Positions 44,602 through 55,600 of a stretch of 64,000 bases of DNA are shown piece by piece. Below the pieces are notes generated by a model. That model had not been told where the DNA came from, ran no database searches, and saw only the letters and a list, made by a program, of their open reading frames with translations. Numbering within the stretch: the first letter of the stretch is position 1; each line of letters starts with the position of its first letter. This DNA comes from Codonopsis lanceolata (lineage: Eukaryota; Streptophyta; Magnoliopsida; Asterales; Campanulaceae), in NCBI GenBank assembly GCA_013146195.2, contig CM028384.1:71337990-71401989 (forward strand), given 5' to 3'. The position numbers were made by a program, and so were the translations under genes.

Positions 44602-45768
44602 TTGTCCAGTCCCAAAATTATTATCGTTCTTTTTTTTTTCATTCGTCCTAAAATAATTATTTTATTTAATTTTTTTTTTAATATAATATATTTATTTTTA
44701 TTTTATTTTAATTATGAACCACATACACACGTTTTTAAAATAAACTATACATCAAACTAATATTAATAGACAGAAACTTATGTAAGACACAATTTAGCAA
44801 AACAAATCCATAAGACGAAGCTCCATTTACGAATTTACAGATAGTTGCAACTAAACACATATTACTAAAAATCACAAAAATTGTCTAGCTAAACTAGTCA
44901 AAGGTAGAACTTTTGAAAGCTCTAAACCTTGGTTGGAAGTTTTGTATTCGATTCCCTCTAGCCCCAAAATGAGATATTATTTTGATGATCGGTTAAGATG
45001 TCTTTTGCTTTGGTGCCCCTGGTTTTTCAACAGTTGCGGTCGAAAATTTCTTCCTTCCTAATCTTTGCAATTTAATCCTCTGTTAACTCCGTTATCCCTC
45101 TGTTAACTTCATTTGTCTTGGGATGCTTGACGGACCCTAACGAACTTTGACAAAACGCTAAGTGCCATATTTAAAAGGCAAAAGTAACACCTTTTAAGTT
45201 CAACAATTGACACTATCAAGGGAAAAATATTCTCATTAAAATGCAAATTGATATTTATAGGACCAAAAGTGACACTTTTAATGATTAAAAGTGACACATT
45301 TAATGCTAAAAAGTAATACTTTTAATACTATAAAGTGACACTTTAATGTCAAACGTAATATTTTTCATTTATAAAAAATGAAACACTTTTCAAAGTAAAA
45401 GTAACACATTTAAGCCTAAAAATTAAATTTTTTAAGAGAACAAAATGATAATTTTTATTAAAAATGCAAAGTGACATTTCTAGGGCCAAAAGTGATACAT
45501 TTTATACTACAAAGTGACATCGTTAATAGTAAAAAGTGACACTGTGCATATATAAACATGAGGGGTTGTACTGTAATTTTAAAAAACTAAGGGGTTACAT
45601 AGATATTTTTGAATTTTACCTCATTTAACCTGGATAGATTCGTCTTATATGGATAAAGATCATAAGACCATCTTACAGGAGACTAACGCATATTAATACT
45701 CTAGTCAAATGTGTTTTCTTAAATCGGATATCAAGTCAACCAAGATAATAATTTTGGGACGAAGGGAG
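44602..45768. mobile_element. Stowaway-like MITE split by a later insertion
   Basis: The right end is AATTTTGGGACGAAGGGAG before TA (45769-45770). The left end is either near 44602 (CAGTCCCAAAATTATTAT) or 44636 (ATTCGTCCTAAAATAATTAT). The body matches the complement of the 43039-43298 MITE: GAACCACATACACACGTTTT, then AAACTAATATTAATA, then after the insertion AGTCAAATGTGTTTTCTTAA. It is interrupted at 44769-45690. Confidence 0.72.
44769..45690. mobile_element. 922 bp insertion in the MITE, 8 bp target duplication
   Basis: Flanked by TATTAATA on both sides (44761-44768, 45691-45698). Weak inverted ends share TGTAAGA and ATCCATA.AAGACGAA words, relating it to the MITE at 16343-16634. The interior (45160-45545) is a degenerate array of AAAAGTGACACTTTTAATG-type words. 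No ORF of note. Classed as a non-autonomous DNA transposon; the 8 bp duplication suggests hAT, though a 9 bp MULE duplication with one change is possible. Confidence 0.75.
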
Positions 45769-46553
45769 TAAGATTTACATTTCTCTCTATTACCCCCTCC
45801 TAAAATCTATTAACTATGAACCAGACATACCGTTATTGCAAATTTTGATGCACAAAATCATATTTCCATTATGTTCGAGTTCAAATGATGATTAAATTCT
45901 TTCCTTGAGAGGTATCTAATCTATCAAACATGTAGATTTAATGCTTGGAACTGATAGGACCCACATGTTTTAAAAATAAATAATTAGTTTTTAAATACAT
46001 AAAATTATTAATAATATAATATTTTTAATTTAAAAACATTTTATTAGGCTGTAAAAATAATTAAACATTCAAAAGCATTCTCTCCCACACACACCAATCC
46101 AACACATGTTAATTAAAATAAACTTTTAAAAAAATCTCCGACAAAAACCATAAAAAATTGAATAAGACGGATTTAACTAACAAAAAATATTCAAAATCGA
46201 AATCATAAAGATTTCAGACCAATAAGGGAAAGTTAACACATTTTTTTTTCAAAAGAACGAAATTAAAAATACAAATATCTAAAATTTCAAAACTTACAAA
46301 CGATTATTTTAAAAAACTAAATCTATGTCAGACAAAAATTAAATTGAGATTTCAGTTGATTACAATAACAATCAATCAAGAAATTACAAACTAAATATTT
46401 GTAAAATAGCAAATATGAGAGATTTAATCCTGACCTGGCCAGTAGTTATATTTGATAAAAATGAATCATGACCGGTAGTTCAGGGTAAAAATGAATCTTT
46501 ACTAGTAATTAACTACCGAACGAAATTATAATATAGATCTTAATAATTAATTA

Positions 46554-46727
46554 CTCTCTTAGTTCAGTGTAAAGAATTCATTATTTTATTTTGAGTTTCA
46601 CTTAAAAAGTCAATTTTAAAAAAAATAAGATATAAAAATATCATTTTATTACTAATGGCCTATTGAAAACATCATTATTAAAAATTTTATTTTCAAATGA
46701 GAACTCTTTAATTGAAAGTGGAGGAAA
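46554..46727. mobile_element. Small Stowaway-like MITE
   Basis: Left CTCTCTTAGTTCAGTGTAAA, right end the imperfect complement (TTTAATTGAAAGTGGAGGAAA), with TA on both sides. The interior shares TATCATTTTATTACTAATGG with its relatives at 15340 and 16802. Non-coding. Confidence 0.55.
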
Positions 46728-46848
46728 TACAATTTAAAAAGTTAATAAAAAATGAAAATTAAATATACCAGAAAGTGTTGAAGTTTGAATAGTGGACGTT
46801 CCAGAACTGTTCCAATTGGGGTTGAAAATTGTAGAGCAAGCAACCTTT

Positions 46849-46850
<2 letters not shown>

Positions 46851-46879
<29 letters not shown>
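46851..46879. repeat. (GA)14 microsatellite
   Basis: A perfect GA dinucleotide run of about 29 bp in intergenic DNA. Confidence 0.9.
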
Positions 46880-46882
<3 letters not shown>

Positions 46883-47846
46883 GATGGTGTGGTCCGTGTG
46901 GATGATGCCTTTCCATCTAGAAGGAGAAAGAAAACTGGGTAGCTGCAATGGAAATGAAAGGCCCATACTGGGTAATAGCCAATGGGTATGGCTGCGTACA
47001 GTTCCAACTTCCTGGGCTTCCTTCCGGTGACCTATATGCCTGTATCTATGATATCATTACATTGTCTTTTACCTCCAGTTTGGTTCCATTTTTGGATGTG
47101 AGAGACTTAGAGGTGTATTTAATCAACAGTTTCTCCATTATATAATTTATAGAAAAATACAACAGAAAAATATCAAAAGACTCCCACTAAAAATGTATTT
47201 ATATCTCAAAGGTCTGAAAATTACATTTTTATTACCAAAAAGTCACAAATTTTACGTTTTTACCAATACTGCTAATTAGTTCTCTCTTTTCTTTTGGATG
47301 AAAAAAATCTTATATTCCTTAACTCTGATGATGTTTACGAAGAATTACATAATATAAATAGAAATAATAGTAATAGTAGATCAAAGTACGTAGTAATAGT
47401 CATAAATAGCTATTTTTGACAACTATTTTGAGATAAATGATCTAATTACATTATTATTTAGTATCTTAACGTAGGCCTTTCTGAATAGATGAACTATTTT
47501 GAGATTGTTTGTGGCTAATTTTAAGTTTTTCGATGATGATTATGATTACAATAATAATATTGATGTTAACTATAATTGTTACTGTTGATCGTATTATTTT
47601 TATTAGTTTTTGTTAAAAATAAAATTTACCTGAAAATTTCATCCTAAATAAGCCCTTACCTAACAGTGTTAATAGCTAGAAACGTTAATTATTAAACTGG
47701 TTGATATTAAATTTAACCTTAAGACTTTATGGAGAGAGGAATTACTTTTGTGGTTCTTTAGACTTGAATGTTTTTCGTTTCCAAATAGTAGAATCATGAA
47801 GTAAATAAATTGAGATGTATCATTAAATATAAAAGTTGTAAGGTTA

Positions 47847-48014
47847 TGTTTCAACACAAGTCATAAACTGAGAACTTTTATGAACAACTTTATTAAAGAT
47901 CAACTTGAGCTAATCATAGTTCTTTTAAAATTTTAGACATACTTGTGATGGCTTTAATAAAAAAAATAAAACTTTTTGGAATCATGTTCTATAGTAAATA
48001 GATTAAAGACTTTG
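47847..48014. repeat. Direct repeat copy A (pairs with 49870-50038)
   Basis: About 168 bp starting GTTTCAACACAAGTCATAAA and ending AGATTAAAGACTT. It is nearly identical to the second copy 2 kb downstream. The only differences are a few substitutions and a 5 bp length change in the AAAAAAATAAAA tract. The pair brackets the gypsy fragment at 48560-49840. Confidence 0.88.
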
Positions 48015-48559
48015 TAACAAACTTTTTTTACACAAAACCTAGCTAATTCTTTTGGGGGAAAAAGAAAAACAAAACAAAGAGGAAGCTTAAACTGCTATTT
48101 GCTGAAAGAACAAAGAAAGAAAAATAATGCAGAATGGAACGCTGCCCTGAGTCCCCTTTTATTAAAAAAAACTAAAGAAAGAACTAATCTATTATACAAC
48201 ATCAAAACTTTAGTCAATACAGAGTCCCAACAATTTCATTCATTATAATTCACTTTCTCTATTGTCTTCTTTATTAGCTTTCCTAAGAAAGATGTAAAAG
48301 TTAGGAAGTAGGTCTCCTGTTACATGTAATATCATTTTACGGATCTTAATTTGTAAGGTGAAGTCCTACTCTCTCACAGTGTAACCTACCAATACACTGG
48401 TGAATCGGGTAAAGAAAATTCATCTTACAAAAAATATCCATAAGACCGTTTTACCCAAATATTTACCAAAGTTAGAGGTGCATGAGTTTGTTAACTCCAA
48501 CTAATTTCATTTCTTAAGTTAAGGTTACAAAGTAATCTTGGATTAAACTAAATCTAAAA

Positions 48560-49840
48560 CATATGTCATGGAGTTACTAAGAGCGGGCAGAGCGACCGGG
48601 GCCTGGCCCAAAACGAGCAGTTGCTGGTTGAGTGTGTACATCTTGTTATAGTAGTCTGCTTGGACTTGTAGGGCAATGGCTTGTTGTTCAGCAGTTAGCT
48701 CGGGCGGGGCTGTCTAGTTACCTTGACCATTTTCCCGTTACCGATTGAGCTGATTTCTCAGATCGCGGGCATGAGCCTGCTACTTGTTGATCACTACGCG
48801 AGCATCCCACTGGCTTACTTGGTTTTGACTTAGTGTGATGGGAAGACTGCTCCTCAACATATGGAACGTCCTCACCATGAGTTGCTCGCCAAGTAGCCAT
48901 TTTCTGACTCCTCATCTACACTCCTTGTTGGGGTGCCTTTGGTGGCAAATCACCGGGTGCAGCGGGTAAGGACTGATGCCCAGCCGGCTGGCTCATAGCA
49001 TGATAATTGCTAGCAGTGGTATGATATTTGCTACCTTTACCAGCCATTGTTCTAATATTACTTGTTGGAAGATAACCGGATAAACAGATGAATAAGATCT
49101 GAAGCTTCGTTTCTCAGCAATAGAACCAAACTGATGTGGCAAATATCTAGCTAGGGCCGTCCGGTTGATGCGTAGGATATCTGGGCTTGATTGCGTGGAT
49201 TGATCTGCTTTCTTGAACCTGTTTAAAAACACGAAAACATCTTAGTTGGAGTGCAAGACTTTCTCGCGAAACCACTCCGGCGTGAGAGTAAGTATCGTAT
49301 GAGTCAAAAGAGAATTTGACAGATGTTTGAGGCTTAAGAAAGTGTGCGTACCTTGTTTATGGTTTATGTAGGGGTATTTATATACCCCAATGTCATTGAA
49401 TCCGTCTAGGATTTACTCACATAGTTACCTAGTAGATTGAGGAGAAAACTCCTAAATTATAGGCGTGATAGGTGGCTGGCCACGAGAATGACAGAATAGA
49501 TAAGGTAAGTGTTCTGCTCAGATAAGGAAACCTTTCACCTGTCTTGAAAAACAAGTCTCTGAGATTCCCTTACTCGATACTTGTCCGGACGAGCATGGCT
49601 CTACCCGGCTATGCGATGCAAGTCTGATGATAATAAGTGTGATTCCCGAGCATGACCCCCTGATCGGGCAGGCAAGACCGATACTCGATCAAGCTTAGAT
49701 GTGATATAAACGATTCTCTACTCGGGTATATTATTAGCTCTGCCTGCTAGACCTGTGGGTCCCTTGCAGGCAAGTTCGTGACTCGCACATGATAATCTTT
49801 CACGCTTTGCCCGTGGTCGAATTTGGACCGGACATATCAA
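48560..49840 (-). mobile_element. Ty3/gypsy fragment: LTR part, leader and broken gag start
   Basis: Minus strand. A TATA-like TATATAAATACCCC near 49368-49381 and a leader lead into an ATG at 49047 (MAGKGSKYHTTASNYHAMSQ). After one in-frame stop comes WRATHGEDVPYVEEQSSHHT, and after a frameshift near 48715 comes PPELTAEQQAIALQVQADYY, ending NQQLLVLGQAP. This looks like the N-terminal part of a Tat/Athila-type gag. GC content is clearly higher than its surroundings. No protease, RT or integrase and no second LTR: a truncated, dead insertion. Confidence 0.6.
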
Positions 49841-49869
49841 GTTGTAAGGTGAATCTAGTAACATTAATG

Positions 49870-50038
49870 TTTCAACACAAGTCATAAACTGAGAACTTTT
49901 ATGAACAACTTTATTAAAGATCAACTTGAGCTAATCATAGTTCTTTTAAAATTTTAGACATACTTGTGATGACTTTGATGAAAAAAATAAAATAAAACTT
50001 TTTGGAATCATGTTCTATAGTAAATAGATTAAAGACTT
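49870..50038. repeat. Direct repeat copy A'
   Basis: Second copy of the 47847-48014 segment, same orientation. The short stretch GTTGTAAGGT precedes both copies, and ACAAAAC..TAATT..TTCTTTTGG-like text follows both, so homology may extend further with indels. Confidence 0.88.
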
Positions 50039-50365
50039 CGCCTAAGGCCGACATGACACATATACAACACAAAACTAAAACTTAATTGAACTCGTTCTTT
50101 TGGTTTAAATTGAGTCCTAATTTTCTATTGAAAGTGGATGTTTACATAACAAATTAAGGAATTTCCTTTTCTTTGTTGAGTGGGGATACTTCCATTATTA
50201 GATTTTGCTTATTCACTAAAATGATACAAGTTAATCATTTATAGGCAAAAATGCCTAGTTCAAGGCTTTCATATTATAAAAGAGTTATAAAATATGAGAA
50301 TTGTCATTTACTTCACTTAAACGATTGTAAAATCTTTATTGCATTTATGCACAAGGAAATTTATA

Positions 50366-50891
50366 AGTAAATTACAAACAACACCTTCAACTATGGATTG
50401 TGTTCAAATTGTCTACCTCAACTACTTATTACTTAAAGCAATCAACCCCTAAACTGTAACGTTTTCTTTAATCACTGTTTCTGTTTAGTCACTATCGTTT
50501 GAATTGACGGAAGATGCCCATCTGTGACTCACACTACTAGTTATAGATATTTTTTTCTACTATAATATCTTTTTGATGTTTCAATTAGAGATAAACACAT
50601 GAATGATTGTTAGGTCTTTTTTTTATAGAAACTGTTAAGAGTTTTAAGACAACAAATGTAAGGCAGTTAATTTGCAACACCAAAAAAGGCATTGTGGTAA
50701 AAAGAAAAATACCTAAATTTGGTCATGTGAATCTTAGGTAGTCATTCTCTACTGACTCAAAAAACAATGACTAAACAAAAGGGGTGATGAAATAAAAAGT
50801 TATAATTAAGGGGAAGATATTACTGCAATTGATAGATGAGGGTGACAATTTAAATCCAACCTATAGTTGAGAGAGTTATCTTAATTTACCC
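50366..50891. mobile_element. MULE-like or other TIR element, imperfect long inverted repeats
   Basis: The left end (GTAAATTACAAACAACACCT, then TCAACTATGGATTGTGTTCA, AATTGTCTACCTCAACT) is the imperfect complement of the right end (AATTTAAATCCAACCTATAG, then TTGAGAGAGTTATC and TTAATTTACCC). The inverted repeats exceed 80 bp and the element is about 525 bp, without ORFs. The target duplication is unresolved. The phrase style (..CAACTATGGATT..) resembles the ends of the GAPN-intron element. Confidence 0.55.
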
Positions 50892-51163
50892 AATAATGAC
50901 AAAACAAGAAGAATACAGCTTGTTCGTGAAGGTAGGTGAAGAATATAGTACTCCACTGCTCCATCTCTGCGGGTACAGGTGTCCCTATCAATTTTAATTT
51001 AATATTTAATTTCTTTAAAGTTTAAATTTAAAATATGAGAAAAAATCGAGGATAAACAGAAGAAAAAACTATTTTTTAAAAGAATTATTTAAAAACGAGA
51101 CAATTTTTTGAGAATAGAACAAAAATAGAATCATGAGAATTATTTAGGTAAAAGAGCATGTAC

Positions 51164-51622
51164 TGTAAGGCCCTGAGTCCGAGAAAGTCCGGTCCGTTAC
51201 GTATAGTCCACACACTGAATCATTGAAACTTCATTGGCCTCACAAACCGATCCAAAGTTTATGGATGATGTTGGTGCTCAGAGGTAGTGTGTGACCACCT
51301 TATAAATCGAACACAATTCTCACACCTACTAGATGTGATCATGCGATCAGAATCAAAGGTGGCTCTGCGGGAATCGAGAGGTGGCTCTTGCAGTAGCACT
51401 TTAGCCAGCACATCACTTTGTTTCCACATTTCTGGCCGGGACCCGCTCTAATACCATTTGTAACGCCCTGAGCCCGGTCCGTTATGTGTAACCCACACCG
51501 ATCCACCAGATCATCGTTCTAAGCAAATCAATGGATGATGTTGATGCTTAGAGATAGTGTGTGACCACCTTATAAATCGAACACAATTCCCATACCTACC
51601 CGATGTAGGATGGGGTATTACA
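51164..51622 (-). mobile_element. TRIM retroelement (complete, two ~165 bp LTRs)
   Basis: Flanked by the 5 bp duplication TGTAC (51159-51163, 51623-51627). On the minus strand the 5' LTR (51622-51459) begins TGTAATACCCCATC, contains TTTATAAGG and ends GGGCGTTACA. It is followed two bases on by the primer site TGGTATTAGAGC, one mismatch from the tRNA-Met site. The other LTR lies at 51164 to about 51335 and shares ACCTTATAAATCGAACACAA and GATGATGTTG.TGCT.AGAG. The interior is only about 120 bp with no coding, as in TRIMs. 459 bp in total. Confidence 0.88.
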
Positions 51623-51627
51623 TGTAC

Positions 51628-52500
51628 AATGGTTTTTTTTGATCAAATGTAACCCAAATCTTCCCATCCAATGGAGAATTTAAAAAAATCATTCCAAAAT
51701 CAACCAATGATTTTAACAAAAAAAATAAAATAAAATCATCCCTTGAAACCCAAAGTCCCCAAATCCTAGTCTCCTTTCCAAGTGTCATCATTTGAGTGGA
51801 TAACATTTTATTTTCTTTCATTGCCTTTCTTGACTAATTTTTAGCCAAAAATTTTTAATTTTTTAATTATTATTTTTTCCTGAATTAAAGTACATATTTT
51901 TACCTATAAATAAAGACTTGATTTGTTTTATTTTGATATCAGGAAAATTTTTTATGATTTTTCAAGTTTCTAATTCATTATTAATGGAAATAAATATGAT
52001 GGTGTATGTAAATATATTGAATTTTGTATCACCATTAGGAATATTTTTTGATTTTGAATTAATGTATCTAATAGATTATTTTATTAATTTTTAATAAGTT
52101 GTACTCCTCCGTCTAAATTATAATTAAAATAAAATTAGAACATCACTTTTACCACTTTACCCTTAACTCTACTTTAATTATGTATATATTTAAAGGAAAC
52201 TATTAAACCAATATAAATAATCGCTCAATTACTTTTTTTAAATGCTCAACCCATATAATTATTTTATTTGATTCGGTAAAGCCATTATAAATGCTCGGGA
52301 GTAGCATATGAATTATCCACGTGGATAACGAAAAGGATGAAGCGTACCTTTACTAGTTTATATTTATAACCGTTAAAAACAAGATTAAATAGTACAACCG
52401 ATCAGTGTAGTGTAGGTCTGGGTGGCAATCGCGTAAATAAAACAAAGGACTAGTGTCAATTACAAATACAAGTGGCTGAACAAGCGTGGCTCATCTCGTT
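51628..52500. other. Upstream region of GAPN
   Basis: AT-rich with no ORF of note. A degenerate Stowaway-like phrase occurs at 52107 (CTCCTCCGTCTAAATTATAA). The palindromic G-box is listed separately. Confidence 0.55.
52313..52328. promoter_or_regulatory. Palindromic G-box upstream of GAPN
   Basis: A perfect 16 bp palindrome TTATCCACGTGGATAA with a CACGTG core, about 300 bp upstream of the GAPN start codon. CACGTG is the established target of plant bZIP and bHLH factors (light, sugar and ABA responses), and its flanks also read as GATAA-type boxes (TTATC/GATAA). Regulation by such factors is inferred. Confidence 0.55.
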
Positions 52501-52613
52501 CCTATTTAAACATCCCCAAAACTCAACCATTCATTCATTCTCACTCTACTCTCTGTTTGATTTTGTGTCTGTAGAGACTAGAATTAGCTAAGAGAGAGAA
52601 GATTTGGGTAAGA
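52500..52613 (+). promoter_or_regulatory. GAPN TATA-like box and leader
   Basis: CTATTTAAAC at 52501-52510 is a plausible TATA box. The region after it is CT-rich (CATTCATTCATTCTCACTC), and the ATG at 52614 lies in AAGAATGGC, a good plant start context. Confidence 0.55.
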
Positions 52614-55600
52614 ATGGCAGGGAGTGGAGTGTTTGCAGAGATAATAGAGGGAGAAGTGTACAAATTCTACTCAGAAGGGGAGTGGAAGAAGTCATCTTCT
52701 GGTAAAGCTGTTTCCATTGTCAACCCCACAACCAGAAAGACTCAGTACAAGGTTCAAGGTATATATAATCGAATATTCGATCCATCTCTTAACTGTACAT
52801 TAAATTAAACTTTGATTTCTTATCTAATAGTAATAGATGATTCTTTGTCATGAACTATTCACCCTCCCTGGCCCTGCTTTCATCAAAAAGAGTCAAATAT
52901 TCCGTTTTTGATCACCATGTTTCGGTTTGCTTTAGACGTAGATATTTTCTTAAATTTAAATCTTAAATACTCTGTCAAACTCACTGAGTCACTGACTCAC
53001 AACATAGTAAGTCGGAAGTAATTTGTTAAGTATAATCGTTTAAGGAGGACAATAAAATCTTACAAGTTTTTTAGCTTAGCAAAATGACATTTTAAAGTTA
53101 GATCGCATGGTTTTTAATTAACGATAGTATAAAATGCCGACAAAATACGACTACTAGTTTTGAGTTGAGTTGATCCGTTAATATATGTAGTAATTTAAAT
53201 GATTTCGGACCCTCCATTTCCGGATTGGTTACAACTTACAACCCTTGGCCTTATCCCTATCCATATCCCTTTGAAACAAAACTACTATAACAAGACAGAT
53301 ATAAAGTTAATTTGTTATAGAAATTTGAACTCCGTTGAATGTTTTGTGTTTCTCCGATGCTAATGTGGATATGAAAGATATTTCATGCCACCTAGGATTT
53401 ACACCATTCTTTAAAGAAAAAACCTCTCCAATGTCAAATATGAATATAATTTGACAACCAAATTTGTTTACATTGTGAAGTTTTCACATTTTACTTGAGG
53501 ACGTTGATACATCCTAGTCATTATTCTTATTTTTTTAAAACTTTTTCTATTCATTGTTATCTTTTCTTTTCTTTTTTATTTTTTTGTCAAATATTATTTT
53601 AATGGTTGAATGTATGCCACATATATAAGATTATATCCACATTTGCATTGGAGCTCATTTTGATTAAATGTGAGTGAAGAAAAAAAAAACACACATATAA
53701 TAATTAAGGATGTGAATTACCTATGACTACGGTTGCATTGGTGATGCTCTTAACATTTGATTTCTTGGAAGATAGAAGTAAATTTGAGCAAGGTGGCAAC
53801 ACATTGTATCAAAGTTGGATATTTATTTTAGCTATCGTACAAAAAAGATACTTCCTTCGTTCCTAAAAACTTGTCCTTTTTTTTTTTTTTGAGTTGGTTC
53901 CATGAAGATATCCATTTTCTAATATTTCTGTTTTTTATAGCTACTTTTACTACCATTTTAACTACTCAATTTCTAAATAATTGTCGTAATTTCTTTTTTT
54001 GTCCGTTTCATAATAATTGTATTCTTTCAAAACTTTCTTTTTTTGGAAAATATTTTTACCTCTTTATCCATATTTTTTCTACCTAATTTAATTATGGTAA
54101 CATGTTCAAGGACGTTAAAGAAAACCACACATTATACAAATATATATAATAGAATAAAATAATTTTTTGGTCCCTGAACTATACCAATATTATGCGTTTG
54201 GTCCCTGCATTTTTTTTGTAATGTGTTTGGTCCTTAAAGTAGAGTTTTACTAAGAGATTACCCCCTCATGGGGTTACCGTTAGTTTTGCCGTCAAATTTT
54301 TTATGAAATTCCAAATTTACCCTTAGTAATATTAGTGGTTCAAATTAAAAATAATAAAAATAATAAAAAAAGAATAAAGAAAAAAAGAAAAAGGGAATAT
54401 GTACAATTAAAGGAGAAGAATCGGTCATCTCCCATCTCCATCTCCATCTCCCTCTCCGGTAACTTCAGCAACGTCGTCGAGCTTCACCTGTCGGCGGCAA
54501 CTCATCTTGGCTGAAACCAGGCGCAACTCATCTTCTTCGAAATGCCCACTTCCTTCACAATATTCCTCCCCCCCACATAATTGTTTCCCCTAGGGTTTTC
54601 AATTTGGGGTTTTTGTTTGGAATTTTGTTGGACGTTTAATCAGTGTTTGACAGGTGATAGAGGCATCATCGTCGACTAACGATTCACAATTCGTAAATAC
54701 AACAAGTGAGGTCAGAACCGTCAATTATGAAACTGGGTTGTTCGATTTGGTGGAATTGGGTTGTTCGATTTGATGAAACTTTCCAACCAAGAAGGTCAAT
54801 CATAGGGAAAGCTCGCTATACTGTCAAATCCACGGAATCTTCGTGTATGATAATAGCTCCATCCGTACCCTCCGGCATCGACCTCAACCACGGTGACATC
54901 GCCGGCTACCTCCCGGAGGAGCTCGGCCTCCTTACGGATCTCGCATTGTTTCACATCAATTCCAACCAGTTTTGCGGCACTATTCCGAAGAAATTCAGAA
55001 ACTTGAAGATTTTGTTTGAGCTCCATTTGAGTAACAACAGATTTGCCCGAAAATTCCCTTACGTTGTTCTTCAATCACAATCGATTCCACTTCGATTTAC
55101 CCGACAATTTAGGTAATTCTTCCGTGATTTTCGGGCGAACAATCGGTTCCACCGTGTTCCGAGCCTCGGTAACATGTCGGATACTTTGAATGAGATTGTT
55201 ATGAAGAACAATGGATTTGGGATACTTTGAATGAGATTGTTATGAAGAACAATGGATTTGGGTCTTGTTTGTCTGAAGAAATTGGGTTGTTGAAGCAGTT
55301 GAATGCAAGGGTAAATTTGGAATTTCATAAAAAATTTGACGGAAAAACTAACGGTAACCCCATGAGGGGGTAATCTCTTAGTAAAACCCTACTTTAAGGA
55401 CCAAACACATTACAAAAAAAATGCAGGGACCAAACGCATAATATTGGTATAGTTCAGGGACCAAAAAATTATTTTATCCTATATAATATAGTCAATTACT
55501 TTTTCTTAAATGGTGTGTCGGATCAAAGAGAACAATTATTCAAAAATTGAGGGAGTATTATTTGATTTCCCCTTTAATTGATCGGTCTGTCTCTTACTCT

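Larger units (their letters stand above)
45769..47846. other. AT-rich spacer with a small MITE and a GA repeat
   Basis: Contains the MITE at 46554-46727 and the (GA)n run at 46851-46879. ORFs at 46734-47145 on both strands have no family motif. No gene supported. Confidence 0.55.
53997..55555. mobile_element. Stowaway MITE, host of the Pack-MULE
   Basis: The left part (TGTCCGTTTCATAATAATTG to CACACATTATACAAATATAT) and right part (AGTCAATTACTTTTTCTTAA, then GTGTCGGATCAAAGAGAACA, ending ATTGAGGGAG before TA) align with the intact 258 bp MITE at 29835-30092. The two parts together come to about 230 bp. The MULE sits where the intact copy reads ATTTATAATACAGTCAATTA. Confidence 0.8.
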
